Below the pieces are notes generated by a model. The model ran no database searches and was not told where the DNA came from. It was given only the letters and a program-made list of their open reading frames with translations. Both the position numbers and the translations under genes were made by a program. 9,234 nt of DNA, taken from NCBI GenBank assembly GCA_020052635.1, contig JAGVOR010000058.1:1-9234 (forward strand), read 5' to 3'. Source of the stretch: Candidatus Omnitrophota bacterium (lineage in GTDB: Bacteria; Omnitrophota; Gorgyraeia; Gygaellales; Profunditerraquicolaceae). Below, piece after piece: positions 1 to 7,251 of this stretch. Numbering within the stretch: the first letter of the stretch is position 1; every line of letters starts with the position of its first letter.

Positions 1-396
1 CTGGGGATAATTGCCAAAATTGCGGGATATTTAAGCGTGCGGGAAATGCCCTATGCACAGTTTGCGGCTAAAACCGCCTGGTTAATCAAAGCCGGCGTTT
101 CTCTCGCCGCCTTCCCGGAAGGGACGCGCTCGCGCGATAAAGCCGTCGGCCAATTTCACAGCGCCGTTTTTCGCACCGCCCTTGAGACCGGTGTCCCGAT
201 TGTTCCGGTTTGTATCACCGGTAATGAAAACGTACCGCCAATCGGTTCGGGGATTTTACGCCCCGCTTTAATTAAAATTCACCGTTTACCGGCTTTAACC
301 CGGGAAAAATACCGGGATTTTAGCCCTTATAAACTTAAGAATTATGTGCGCGATATGATTGCCAAAGAAGTTTTACTGATGGAACAAGCAAAATGA
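1..396 (+). CDS. PlsC-type lysophospholipid/acyl acyltransferase, 3' part (5' end outside window)
   Basis: Frame 1 is open from the first base to the TGA at 394-396, so this is the last 131 residues of a longer gene. A GTG at 37 could be read as a start, but the conserved block before the FPEGTRSR motif continues upstream of it. The motif FPEGTRSRD (from base 112) is the PlsC glycerophosphate-binding block III, and VPIVPVCITGN (about 193-225) is block IV. The catalytic HX4D block I must lie upstream of the window. The family transfers an acyl chain from ACP or CoA to a lysophospholipid or similar hydroxyl acceptor at the inner membrane. APE clusters carry acyltransferases of this kind, thought to anchor the polyene to a lipid headgroup; that role here is inference from context. 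The stop codon overlaps the next gene's start by 4 bases (ATGA), implying translational coupling. A housekeeping PlsC is the alternative. Confidence 0.88.
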   Translation: MGIIAKIAGYLSVREMPYAQFAAKTAWLIKAGVSLAAFPEGTRSRDKAVGQFHSAVFRTALETGVPIVPVCITGNENVPPIGSGILRPALIKIHRLPALTREKYRDFSPYKLKNYVRDMIAKEVLLMEQAK

Positions 397-1688
397 AGAA
401 CCTGTCTTCCTATAAAAATTTAGAGTTTGCCTCATTAAAAAAGATCAAAGCAGCGCAGAACCTTCTGCTTAAAGCACACTTAAACTATTGCCGCAAAAAT
501 TCTCCTTTTTACCGTAAATTATTTAAAGAAAAAAATGTTGATCTTAAAAAGATTAACCTGGATAATTTGGCCGCTATTCCTTTAACCGGCAAAGCGGATA
601 TTGAAAAATACAATGACGCCCTCCTGGCAGTGCCTGCCGAAAAAATAGAGGACATTGTTCTTTCCAGCGGCACCTGCGGCCAACCGACAAAAATTTCATA
701 TAACGCCTGGGACTTAAACCGCTTGGCATATAACGAAAAGCAATCATTTGCCGCTTGCGGGCTTACTGCCCAAGACCGGGTATTGCTCACCTGCACCATG
801 GACCGTTGTTTTGTGGCCGGTCTAGCTTATTATCTGGGTATCCGCGCAATCGGCGCCGCGGCAATCCGCAACGGTTTAAACAGCTTAGAAAGCCATTTAG
901 GGCTGATCAAGCGCCTTAAGCCTACCGCTATCATCGGCGTGCCCAGCTTTATCAGGAAACTCGGGCTTTTTCTTAATCAGCAGGGGTATCCGGCCGCAAA
1001 AAGCGGGGTCAGGAAAATTATCTGTATCGGTGAGCCCCTGCGCGATAAAAATTTAAAATTCCTTAAAGTGGGAGAGGACCTGGAAAAAATCTGGAAGGCC
1101 AAAGCCTATTCTACTTATTCCTCCAGCGAAATCGTTTCTACCTTCTGCGAATGCACGGCCCAATCCGGCGGACACCTGCATCCGGAACTGGCGATTGCCG
1201 AAATCGTCGACGATCAAAACCGGGTTCTTCCGGCAGGAAAAATCGGAGAATTAGTGGTAACCCCCTTGCAAATCCAGGCAATGCCTTTAGTGCGTTTTAA
1301 GACCGGGGATATCAGCTTTTTAATCGAGCAGCCTTGCCCCTGCGGCAGAAAATCTATGCGCCTAGGCTCGATCCTGGGCAGAAAGAAACAAATGATGAAA
1401 GTGCAGGGGACAACCTTCTACCCCCAGGCGATTTATTCCTGTTTAGAAACGATTAAGGGGATCAATGAATATTATATCCAGGCCTCAAGCGCCGGAACCC
1501 TTTCCGATAATATCGAAATTTATACTTGCGTAGATGATCCCGCTTGCACGCAAGCACTGATCCAGCAGAAACTGCAGGCTTACTTAAGGGTAACCCCGAA
1601 AGTATTTATTTGCGATGAACAGCTGATAAAGGAACGGGTATACACCGCCGGCTCCCGTAAACCGGTGCGCTTTATTGACCAAAGATAA
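393..1688 (+). CDS. PaaK/CapK-type AMP-forming acyl (aryl) ligase
   Basis: This 431-residue adenylate-forming enzyme has the length and layout of the phenylacetate-CoA ligase family: an N-terminal NSPFYRKLF block (about 35-44), the phosphate loop SSGTCGQPT (91-99), STYSSSE (240-246), FKTGD (302-306), the hinge region GRKKQMMKVQG (329-339) and a C-terminal GSRKPVRFID segment where K423 is the candidate catalytic lysine. Cysteines in FCECTAQSGGHLH (251-263) and CPCGR (315-319) resemble the metal-binding cysteines of some PaaK relatives. Family members activate a carboxylic acid with ATP and pass the acyl-AMP to CoA or a carrier thiol. In this cluster it probably supplies the starter unit, the job of the AMP ligase ApeH in APE clusters; an aromatic substrate is inferred from family, not proven. 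One oddity is that the usual Asp of the hinge motif (GRxDDM in PaaK) is replaced by Lys-Gln. The ATG overlaps the upstream stop and no strong ribosome site is visible. Confidence 0.85.
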   Translation: MKNLSSYKNLEFASLKKIKAAQNLLLKAHLNYCRKNSPFYRKLFKEKNVDLKKINLDNLAAIPLTGKADIEKYNDALLAVPAEKIEDIVLSSGTCGQPTKISYNAWDLNRLAYNEKQSFAACGLTAQDRVLLTCTMDRCFVAGLAYYLGIRAIGAAAIRNGLNSLESHLGLIKRLKPTAIIGVPSFIRKLGLFLNQQGYPAAKSGVRKIICIGEPLRDKNLKFLKVGEDLEKIWKAKAYSTYSSSEIVSTFCECTAQSGGHLHPELAIAEIVDDQNRVLPAGKIGELVVTPLQIQAMPLVRFKTGDISFLIEQPCPCGRKSMRLGSILGRKKQMMKVQGTTFYPQAIYSCLETIKGINEYYIQASSAGTLSDNIEIYTCVDDPACTQALIQQKLQAYLRVTPKVFICDEQLIKERVYTAGSRKPVRFIDQR

Positions 1689-1690
1689 AA

Positions 1691-3166
1691 ATGCCTAATT
1701 GCCATAAAATTTTACCTAATTTTGAATTCAGCGAACAGGAAATAAAAGACGCGGTAAAAAACCACCGCCTGCTTTCGATGGAGGTTGAATTTTCCCTGCG
1801 CTGTAATTTCCATTGCCAGTATTGCTATGTCCCGGACAAGGCCACTTTCGAAAATGAATTAAGTTTCGAAGAATTACGCGATGCGATACTGCAGGCTAAA
1901 GATTTAGGGGTAAAAAAAATCATTGTCTTAGGCGGTGAGCCGATGCTTTATCCGCACATCTTTAAAATGCTTAAATTTATCCGGGAAGAAAACCTGGATA
2001 TCGAAATGTTCACTAACGGTTTCGGGATTACCCCCGAGGCCGCCCGGCAGCTGGCGGAGCTTGAAATCCTGGTGGTCTTAAAAATAAACAGCCGCAAAGA
2101 AGATGTCCAGGATGCCCTCGCCGGTAAAAAGGGGGCCTATAAGGTTATCCAGGACGCCTTCCATAACCTCAAACACGCCGGCTTCGCCGCTAAACACCGC
2201 CTGGGGGTCAGTTCGATCATCTGCCAGCAGAATTTCGAAGAAATTATTCCGATGTGGGAATGGCTGCGCCAGGAAAATATCGAGCCGTATTTTGAAATTA
2301 TCACTCCTCAAGGTAAGGGCAAAGACAACGAATGGCTGCATGTAGATTTGCATAAATTAAAAGAAACCTTTTTTAAGATCGCCGAAATTGACCGGAACAA
2401 ATACGGCATCCACTGGGATCCCCAGCCGCCGCTGGTCGGCATCAAATGCCTGCGCCATCAGTTTTCCTGCCTGCTTAATTCACAAGGCTATGTTTTGCCC
2501 TGCGTAGGGATTAATATCCCGGTGGGCAATATCCGTGAACGTAAATTGGCGGATATTATCAAAGAAAGCGAGGTTTTCCAGGAGTTAAGAAATTACCGCC
2601 TGCATATCAAAGGGCCCTGCCGGCAATGCGAAAAAATTGACAATTGCTACGGTTGCCGGGGAGCGGCTTACCAAATGACCGGAGACTATTTGGCCTCTGA
2701 CCCTTTATGCTGGAATAATACCGAACGGCAAAGTGAAATCGTTCATTTGCCGGCCCCCGTGCATAAGCTCATCCCCCAGCAGGCGCCGATGCAAATCATC
2801 GATACCTTAGTCAGTATCGGCGAACGCACGGCTAATATCAACGTCACCATCTCCAATGATATGCTGTTTGTGCGGGATGACGGAACCCTGGATGAAACCG
2901 CTTATCTGGAATTAATCGCCCAAAGTATCGCCGCTCAAGCCGGGTTTAAGCAATCCGGGATCACCGGCCAGGCAATCGAGGGTTTTCTTTTAGGGGCTAA
3001 AAACCTGGAGATACTCGGCAGCGCTCATATCGGAGACACCTTGACTATCTCGGTTTTAAAATACGCCCGCTTCGGCGATTTCGGGGTATTTAAAGGTAAG
3101 ATCTTTAAAAACCAGGAGCTCTTAGCTCAAGGTGAGGTTAAAGTCTGGGAGGACAGGAAAACATGA
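1691..3166 (+). CDS. Radical SAM/SPASM protein fused to a C-terminal hotdog (ApeP/COG4706-like) dehydratase domain
   Basis: Residues about 28-250 are a radical SAM domain: CNFHCQYC (C38, C42, C45; CX3CX2C) binds the SAM-reducing 4Fe-4S cluster, and GGEP (81-84) is the SAM-binding motif. Residues about 253-340 form a SPASM-type auxiliary-cluster domain: C260-X10-C271 with the expected GX4C, then C310-X2-C313-X5-C319-X2-C322, then C340 (C253 is extra). The inner spacing is CX2C where the classic SPASM has CX3C. From about residue 353 the protein changes to a hotdog fold resembling beta-hydroxyacyl-ACP dehydratases: IPQQAPMQIID (361-371), DDGTLDETAYLELIAQSIAA (396-415, E407 as candidate acid) and GDTLTISV (448-455). 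The His expected in the LPHxxPM motif is Gln (Q363). SPASM enzymes usually modify peptides or sugars; the substrate here is unknown. The hotdog part probably serves polyene dehydration. The gene begins 2 bases after the previous stop and overlaps the next start by 4 bases. The two-domain architecture is clear; the reaction is not. Confidence 0.9.
   Translation: MPNCHKILPNFEFSEQEIKDAVKNHRLLSMEVEFSLRCNFHCQYCYVPDKATFENELSFEELRDAILQAKDLGVKKIIVLGGEPMLYPHIFKMLKFIREENLDIEMFTNGFGITPEAARQLAELEILVVLKINSRKEDVQDALAGKKGAYKVIQDAFHNLKHAGFAAKHRLGVSSIICQQNFEEIIPMWEWLRQENIEPYFEIITPQGKGKDNEWLHVDLHKLKETFFKIAEIDRNKYGIHWDPQPPLVGIKCLRHQFSCLLNSQGYVLPCVGINIPVGNIRERKLADIIKESEVFQELRNYRLHIKGPCRQCEKIDNCYGCRGAAYQMTGDYLASDPLCWNNTERQSEIVHLPAPVHKLIPQQAPMQIIDTLVSIGERTANINVTISNDMLFVRDDGTLDETAYLELIAQSIAAQAGFKQSGITGQAIEGFLLGAKNLEILGSAHIGDTLTISVLKYARFGDFGVFKGKIFKNQELLAQGEVKVWEDRKT
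3147..3153 (+). promoter_or_regulatory. Shine-Dalgarno site of the LolA-like gene
   Basis: GGGAGGA lies 9 bases before the ATG at 3163, inside the end of the radical SAM gene. It supports that start and shows the LolA-like gene can recruit ribosomes itself even though its ATG overlaps the upstream TGA. Confidence 0.7.
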
Positions 3167-3804
3167 ATAAAAAAATAACCGCCTGGATATTATTGTTTTG
3201 CTTCACGCTGGCGCATGCTTACGCAGAGGGGACGCCTAAAGAATTAGAAGAGGTCTTGACCGGTTTGCAGGAAAAAATGTCCAAAGTCGACTCCATCTCA
3301 ACCGCATTTATCCAGGAAAAAAACCTGGCGATGTTTAAACAAAAGGTCATTCTGAAAGGAAATATTTATATTCAAAAGCCCGCCATGCTGGCCTGGAAAG
3401 TTTCCAGCCCCTTGCGTTACGCTTTGGTCATCAGCGGTACCGACATCAGCCAATGGGACCAGGACTCCGGCCGGGTTCAATCTCTCTCGCTCAACCGCAA
3501 TCCTTCTTTCCAGGTGGCCGTCCAGCAGATGCAAAATTGGTTTTCCGGTTCCTACAAATCAATGGAAGCCGATTACGATATTAAATTGATCAGCCAACAG
3601 CCTATTGAGCTTGAATTTATCCCTAAGGAAAAGGCTGTTTCCGCCAATTTTATCCAGCAGGTCAACGTGCTTTTTTCTCCCGACGAGCATTATATTAAAC
3701 AGATCAATATTCTGGAAAAAACAGGGGACTCTACCTTGCTTGAATTTATTAACCCCGAACTCAACCGGGAAATCCCCACCTCCGCCTGGGAGGTAAAAGC
3801 TTAA
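3163..3804 (+). CDS. LolA-like periplasmic outer-membrane lipid/lipoprotein carrier
   Basis: The product is 213 residues, typical of LolA-like proteins. Residues 1-21 form a Sec signal peptide: basic MNKK, a hydrophobic core WILLFCFTLA, and likely signal peptidase I cleavage after AYA (19-21). The mature part opens with the family pattern, STAFIQEKNLAMFKQ (46-60) followed by LKGNIYIQKPAMLAW (64-78) and SSPLRYALVISG (81-92), which correspond to the LolA strands carrying the FxQ and G-x-F-x-x-x-KP-x-x-x-x-W elements. LolA binds lipid chains in a half-barrel and ferries them across the periplasm. APE clusters carry a divergent LolA (ApeL) directly before the MMPL exporter and a lipoprotein gene, the same order as here, so a role in carrying the polyene lipid is likely. 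It could instead be a general LolA, but its position between biosynthesis and exporter genes argues against that. Confidence 0.87.
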   Translation: MNKKITAWILLFCFTLAHAYAEGTPKELEEVLTGLQEKMSKVDSISTAFIQEKNLAMFKQKVILKGNIYIQKPAMLAWKVSSPLRYALVISGTDISQWDQDSGRVQSLSLNRNPSFQVAVQQMQNWFSGSYKSMEADYDIKLISQQPIELEFIPKEKAVSANFIQQVNVLFSPDEHYIKQINILEKTGDSTLLEFINPELNREIPTSAWEVKA

Positions 3805-3810
3805 ATCAAG

Positions 3811-6201
3811 ATGCGTTATTTACTTAAAATCGATAGCTTCCTGCGCAATCACAAGCGAATGGTTGCCGGTATTCTAGGCGCCCTAATCCTGGTTTCCCTG
3901 TTGGGCTTAAAATTTGTCCGCTATAATAACAATATCGAAAGCATGCTGCCGATGGATGAAGCGGTCCAGCAAGCTATGCGCTTCCTGCGTGAATCTAACT
4001 TTTCGGATAAACTGGTAATTTCTTTAAGGCTCAATGACCCGGCTTACACCACCGACGACTTAATCCTGGCGGCTGACCGGTTAGCCGCTTCGATCAGTTC
4101 CCCTTTAGTTAAGCAGGTAACCAGCGGGATTAATAGCGGGAATTTTCTGCCCGAAATGATTTTTTTTTTACAGTATCTTGGGCAGCTTACGCCACCCGCA
4201 TCCTTAGAGGATCTTAAAAACCAGCTTACCCCTGAAGGCCTAACCGAGCGCCTGGCTTTTATCTACCGCCAGAGCCTTACCCCGCAAAGTTCGTTTTTAA
4301 TGCCGTTCTTACGCGCCGATCCGTTTAATTTAAGCGCACCGCTTTTAAGCAATATCGAAAAACTCTCCCGAGCTTCCGGTTACGACGTCACGGTCAATCG
4401 CGGGCATTTTTTAAGCCCCGACGGCCGTTCGGCGATGATCATCGTCAAAACCTCGGTGCTTTTAACCGAGGGCTTTGGCAGCCGCAAAATCATAGATTAC
4501 CTTCAAAGCAAACTGCGCGATGTTGCCGGTTATATTAACGCCGACATTATCGCCGGCCATATGCATACGGTGGCCAATGAAGATACGATCAAAAAAGATA
4601 TCCGTTTGACGGCCGGCATTGCCGCCCTGGGGTTTATTTTTTTGTTTTTATTTCTGTTTAATGACTGGCGGGCATTAATTATCTTTGCCATGCCCCTGGG
4701 CGCGGTATTAATTACGACCTTGGTTACTTTTTTTATATTTGGCAGCCTGTCTTATTTTGTCATCGGGCTAAGCACGGTGATTGCCGGAATTACCCTGGAT
4801 TACGGCATCTATGTCTATATCGCGGTGCGCAAAGCCGGCAACCAGCTGGCGACCCTTGACAAAATCCGCCAGCCGATGATCTTCGGGGCCCTAACCACCG
4901 TCAGCGTTTTTATTGTTTTTTTCTTCTCTTCCGTAGCCGGATACCATCAACTGGCGTTCTTTTCAAACTTTACGATTATGCTTTGTTTGCTTTTTGCCCT
5001 ATTTATCCTGCCCCACTTTATCAAGCAGGAACCCGCTTTGGCTAAACCCACTCAAAAAGATCCGCCGCCAATCCCGCATTCAAAAACTGCCGATTATTCT
5101 TTGATTGGCGGCTGGCTGGTTTTGATGGTGATTGCGCTGATTCTATCCTGCGGTTTGAGGTTTAATAGCGACATTACCCAGTTTGATGCCGTAACCCCGC
5201 AGGTCTTAAAAAGCGAAGAGGAGTTCCGCAAAAATTGGGGAAACCACAAGCTGCCGGCGGTACTTGTCGTACAAGCGCCCAACTTGCAAAGCGCTTATGA
5301 AATTAACGACCGGCTATCCCGGCAAGCAGCCGCCGCTATCGGCCAGGAAAATTTTACCAGCCTTGCTTACCTCTGGCCGGCCGAAGCCGATCGGCGCAAG
5401 AATTTAGCCGCCTGGGTAAAATTCTGGCAGCCACCTCAAGTGAACAGGTTGAAAGAGTTGATTTCCGTTTCCGGGCCGCTTTATAATTTTTCCGACGATG
5501 CTTTTGCGCCGTTTTACCGCATCCTGGAAAACCCCGCCCCGGTAGAAATTGAGCCTTCAGGCCTGGCTTTTTTCACCCAGCTAAAAGAACAATTCCTGCT
5601 TAAAAATGGCGCGCACTACCAGGTGCTTTCCTATTTCCCCGACGATGAACAATTCATCGAAAAACTTAGGCTAATTAAAGAAAATTTTCCCGGCTCTTTT
5701 CTGGTTTCCCGCAAGAGTTTTTCCCGGCAAATTGCCCAAGCCCTTACCGGCGAATTTCTATTCTTAATCACCTTGGCTATTCTGGCTACCGCTGGGCTTA
5801 CCGGACTGCTGTTGAAAAGTTTACGCTTAATGGCTCTGGCGAGCGTCCCGGTGATTACGGCATTGGCTTTGACCGGCGGGATTACCAGGTTGGCCGGCCT
5901 ATCCTTAAATATTCCCAGCATCATCGCCGCGATGGTTGTTATAGGATTAGTCAGCGATTACGGTATATTTATGGTATATTATTGTAAATATAAATACGAG
6001 ACTGGAACGATTACGGCGGTCACCCTGGCTGCTTTAACCACTTTGATCGGAGCCGGGGTATTACTATTTGCCAGGCATCCGGTTTTATTTTCGGTAGGGG
6101 TAGTGATGACCAGCGGGGTACTTTTCGGTTATCTTTCCAGCCTCCTGGTTATCCCGGTGCTTTACCGGGTATGGAACAATAAAAATGCGCCGCCTATTTA
6201 A
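3811..6201 (+). CDS. MMPL/RND-superfamily lipid exporter, 12 predicted membrane helices
   Basis: This 796-residue protein shows the duplicated RND plan. TM1 (about 17-36) is followed by a large periplasmic domain (about 37-264), then TM2-TM6 (about 266-402), a short hydrophilic Pro-rich linker (404-428), TM7 (431-448), a second periplasmic domain (about 449-645) and TM8-TM12 (about 648-786). Each half carries an Asp-Tyr pair in its fourth helix, GITLDYGIYVY (326-336) and GLVSDYGIFMVYY (712-724), the proton-relay signature of MMPL-type transporters. Such proteins use the proton gradient to move lipids or pigments out of the inner membrane. The flanking LolA-like and lipoprotein genes match the ApeL-ApeM-ApeN order of APE clusters, so it probably exports the finished polyene lipid. 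The start ATG is 6 bases after the previous stop; the nearest GGGAGGT (3788-3794) is 16 bases upstream, further than ideal, so coupling to the upstream gene probably matters. A ten-base T run lies within the coding region at 4160-4169. Confidence 0.92.
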   Translation: MRYLLKIDSFLRNHKRMVAGILGALILVSLLGLKFVRYNNNIESMLPMDEAVQQAMRFLRESNFSDKLVISLRLNDPAYTTDDLILAADRLAASISSPLVKQVTSGINSGNFLPEMIFFLQYLGQLTPPASLEDLKNQLTPEGLTERLAFIYRQSLTPQSSFLMPFLRADPFNLSAPLLSNIEKLSRASGYDVTVNRGHFLSPDGRSAMIIVKTSVLLTEGFGSRKIIDYLQSKLRDVAGYINADIIAGHMHTVANEDTIKKDIRLTAGIAALGFIFLFLFLFNDWRALIIFAMPLGAVLITTLVTFFIFGSLSYFVIGLSTVIAGITLDYGIYVYIAVRKAGNQLATLDKIRQPMIFGALTTVSVFIVFFFSSVAGYHQLAFFSNFTIMLCLLFALFILPHFIKQEPALAKPTQKDPPPIPHSKTADYSLIGGWLVLMVIALILSCGLRFNSDITQFDAVTPQVLKSEEEFRKNWGNHKLPAVLVVQAPNLQSAYEINDRLSRQAAAAIGQENFTSLAYLWPAEADRRKNLAAWVKFWQPPQVNRLKELISVSGPLYNFSDDAFAPFYRILENPAPVEIEPSGLAFFTQLKEQFLLKNGAHYQVLSYFPDDEQFIEKLRLIKENFPGSFLVSRKSFSRQIAQALTGEFLFLITLAILATAGLTGLLLKSLRLMALASVPVITALALTGGITRLAGLSLNIPSIIAAMVVIGLVSDYGIFMVYYCKYKYETGTITAVTLAALTTLIGAGVLLFARHPVLFSVGVVMTSGVLFGYLSSLLVIPVLYRVWNNKNAPPI

Positions 6202-6862
6202 AACCCTGGTTTTACTATTCTGCCTGGCTGCTGCCGCCGGGTGCCGTTCGATCCCCTTTAAGGATATTGATTACGTGCCGCTGGCAGAAGTTAACCCGGC
6301 CCTGATGCTTGAGGATTTTAAGGCCGCATTAGCGCAAAAACTGGAAATCATTAACAGTATTGTTTTCGAATTTAAGTGGCATAGCTTTGCGGCCCTGGGT
6401 TATACCCAGCTTGATTTAGAGCAGGGGACCTTTAAGGTTTCCTGTATGAATCCGGTAGGGATTAAACTCTTCGAACTAGAGGGCAACCGGCAAAAAGTAG
6501 ACGCGGTCTTTGTCCTGAAAGAACTGCTGGAACGGGGGGATTTACCTAAAGCGGTAGGCGAGGATATCCGCCGGATTTACTTCGATATGGCCCCGGATGC
6601 CGCCGCCAAAGTAAAAAAAGAAAAATACCGGATCATTTTTACGCAAAAAACAGGGCGCCAAACGCTAAAATATGTTTTTGCCGGGCAACAGCGCTGGTTA
6701 ACCGAGAAACATTATTACGAAGGAAGACGTAACCTCTGGAGCGTTTATTATTATAATTATCTAAACCAAGAGGGGAAACTTTACCCGTCAGCTTTGATTT
6801 TAAGCCACCACCGGTTTGGCTATAATTTAGTCATCCGCTTAAAAGAGGTCCGCCTAAGATGA
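6185..6862 (+). CDS. Outer-membrane lipoprotein, DUF3261/LolB-like (ApeN-like position)
   Basis: The 225-residue product starts with MRRLFK, a hydrophobic stretch (8-18) and the lipobox AAGC (17-20), predicting lipidation of C20 by Lgt and LspA. Residue +2 is Arg rather than Asp, compatible with sorting to the outer membrane under the enterobacterial rule. The body contains TFKVSCMNPVGIKLFELEG (82-100), which fits DUF3261/LolB-like lipoproteins, where a similar 'P-x-G-x-x-L-F' segment follows the N-terminal strands. The C-terminal part is rich in Tyr and basic residues. Such a protein could accept cargo from the LolA-like carrier and insert it into the outer membrane, completing an export route with the two preceding genes. 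The start overlaps the exporter gene by 17 bases in another frame; the signal sequence and lipobox make this start convincing. The family assignment rests on pattern and position, so it is less certain than the lipoprotein call itself. Confidence 0.82.
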   Translation: MRRLFKTLVLLFCLAAAAGCRSIPFKDIDYVPLAEVNPALMLEDFKAALAQKLEIINSIVFEFKWHSFAALGYTQLDLEQGTFKVSCMNPVGIKLFELEGNRQKVDAVFVLKELLERGDLPKAVGEDIRRIYFDMAPDAAAKVKKEKYRIIFTQKTGRQTLKYVFAGQQRWLTEKHYYEGRRNLWSVYYYNYLNQEGKLYPSALILSHHRFGYNLVIRLKEVRLR

Positions 6863-7236
6863 GTAAACTTAAAACAGAAATTAAATCCAGCCTGCGCTCC
6901 ATTGAAAAATTAAGCGATTTTAAAACCGCCGCGATTTTCAGCTTTCCGAAGAAATTTATCGGTTTTAAGGGCCATTTCCCGAACAAGCCGATTTTGCCCG
7001 GGGTCTGTAAAATCCAGGCGGCGCTTTTGGTACTGGAAGAACGCAAACGCAAGACTGTCCGTTTAACTGAAATTATCCTGGCGAAATTTTTCGCGCCGGT
7101 AACTTTCAATCAAGAACTGCTCTTTAATTTAGAGGAGCATCCGGTCAGTGAAACCGAATCAACCCTCACGGTTAAAGTAGCCGCTAACGATACAAAAATC
7201 GCCCAACTGCAGTTAAGAGTGAATATCGTGGACTAA
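6859..7236 (+). CDS. Short FabZ/ApeI-like hotdog dehydratase with catalytic Glu replaced by Gln
   Basis: This 125-residue single-hotdog protein carries KGHFPNKPILPGVCKIQAAL (37-56), the FabA/FabZ central-helix signature. H39 corresponds to the catalytic His of FabZ (H49 in the Pseudomonas enzyme). FabZ places its catalytic Glu 14 residues later; here that position is Gln (Q53, codon CAG at 7015-7017), and the following AQ is also missing. ApeI-type proteins of APE clusters have the same GHFPxxPxxPGV motif with a variable second residue, so this is best read as an ApeI-like subunit acting on ACP-bound beta-hydroxyacyl chains in the cytoplasm. It probably pairs with another hotdog protein that supplies the acid. 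The ATG overlaps the lipoprotein stop by 4 bases, with an AAGAGG ribosome site about 10 bases upstream. A plain FabZ is unlikely because of its divergence and short length. Confidence 0.85.
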   Translation: MSKLKTEIKSSLRSIEKLSDFKTAAIFSFPKKFIGFKGHFPNKPILPGVCKIQAALLVLEERKRKTVRLTEIILAKFFAPVTFNQELLFNLEEHPVSETESTLTVKVAANDTKIAQLQLRVNIVD

Positions 7237-7237
7237 A

Positions 7238-7245
7238 TTAAGGAG
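7238..7245 (+). promoter_or_regulatory. Shine-Dalgarno site of the thioesterase gene
   Basis: TTAAGGAG ends 6 bases before the ATG at 7252, in the 15-base gap after the ApeI-like gene. It fixes the thioesterase start at 7252 even though the protein then has about 20 residues before the conserved domain. Confidence 0.75.
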
Positions 7246-7251
7246 CCTGGC

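Noticed and set aside
37..396. GTG at 37 as the true start of the acyltransferase gene
   Set aside because: The frame is open back to base 1, there is no good ribosome site before the GTG, and the family's HX4D catalytic block is missing from the shorter version, so the gene begins upstream of the window.
2078..2353. Overlapping plus- and minus-strand open frames inside the radical SAM gene
   Set aside because: Both lie wholly within a continuous, motif-rich coding frame and show no family features or ribosome sites.
6831..7109. Minus-strand open frame across the lipoprotein/ApeI-like junction
   Set aside because: It covers the conserved GHFPNKP coding region in antisense and has no recognisable protein features; considered a shadow.
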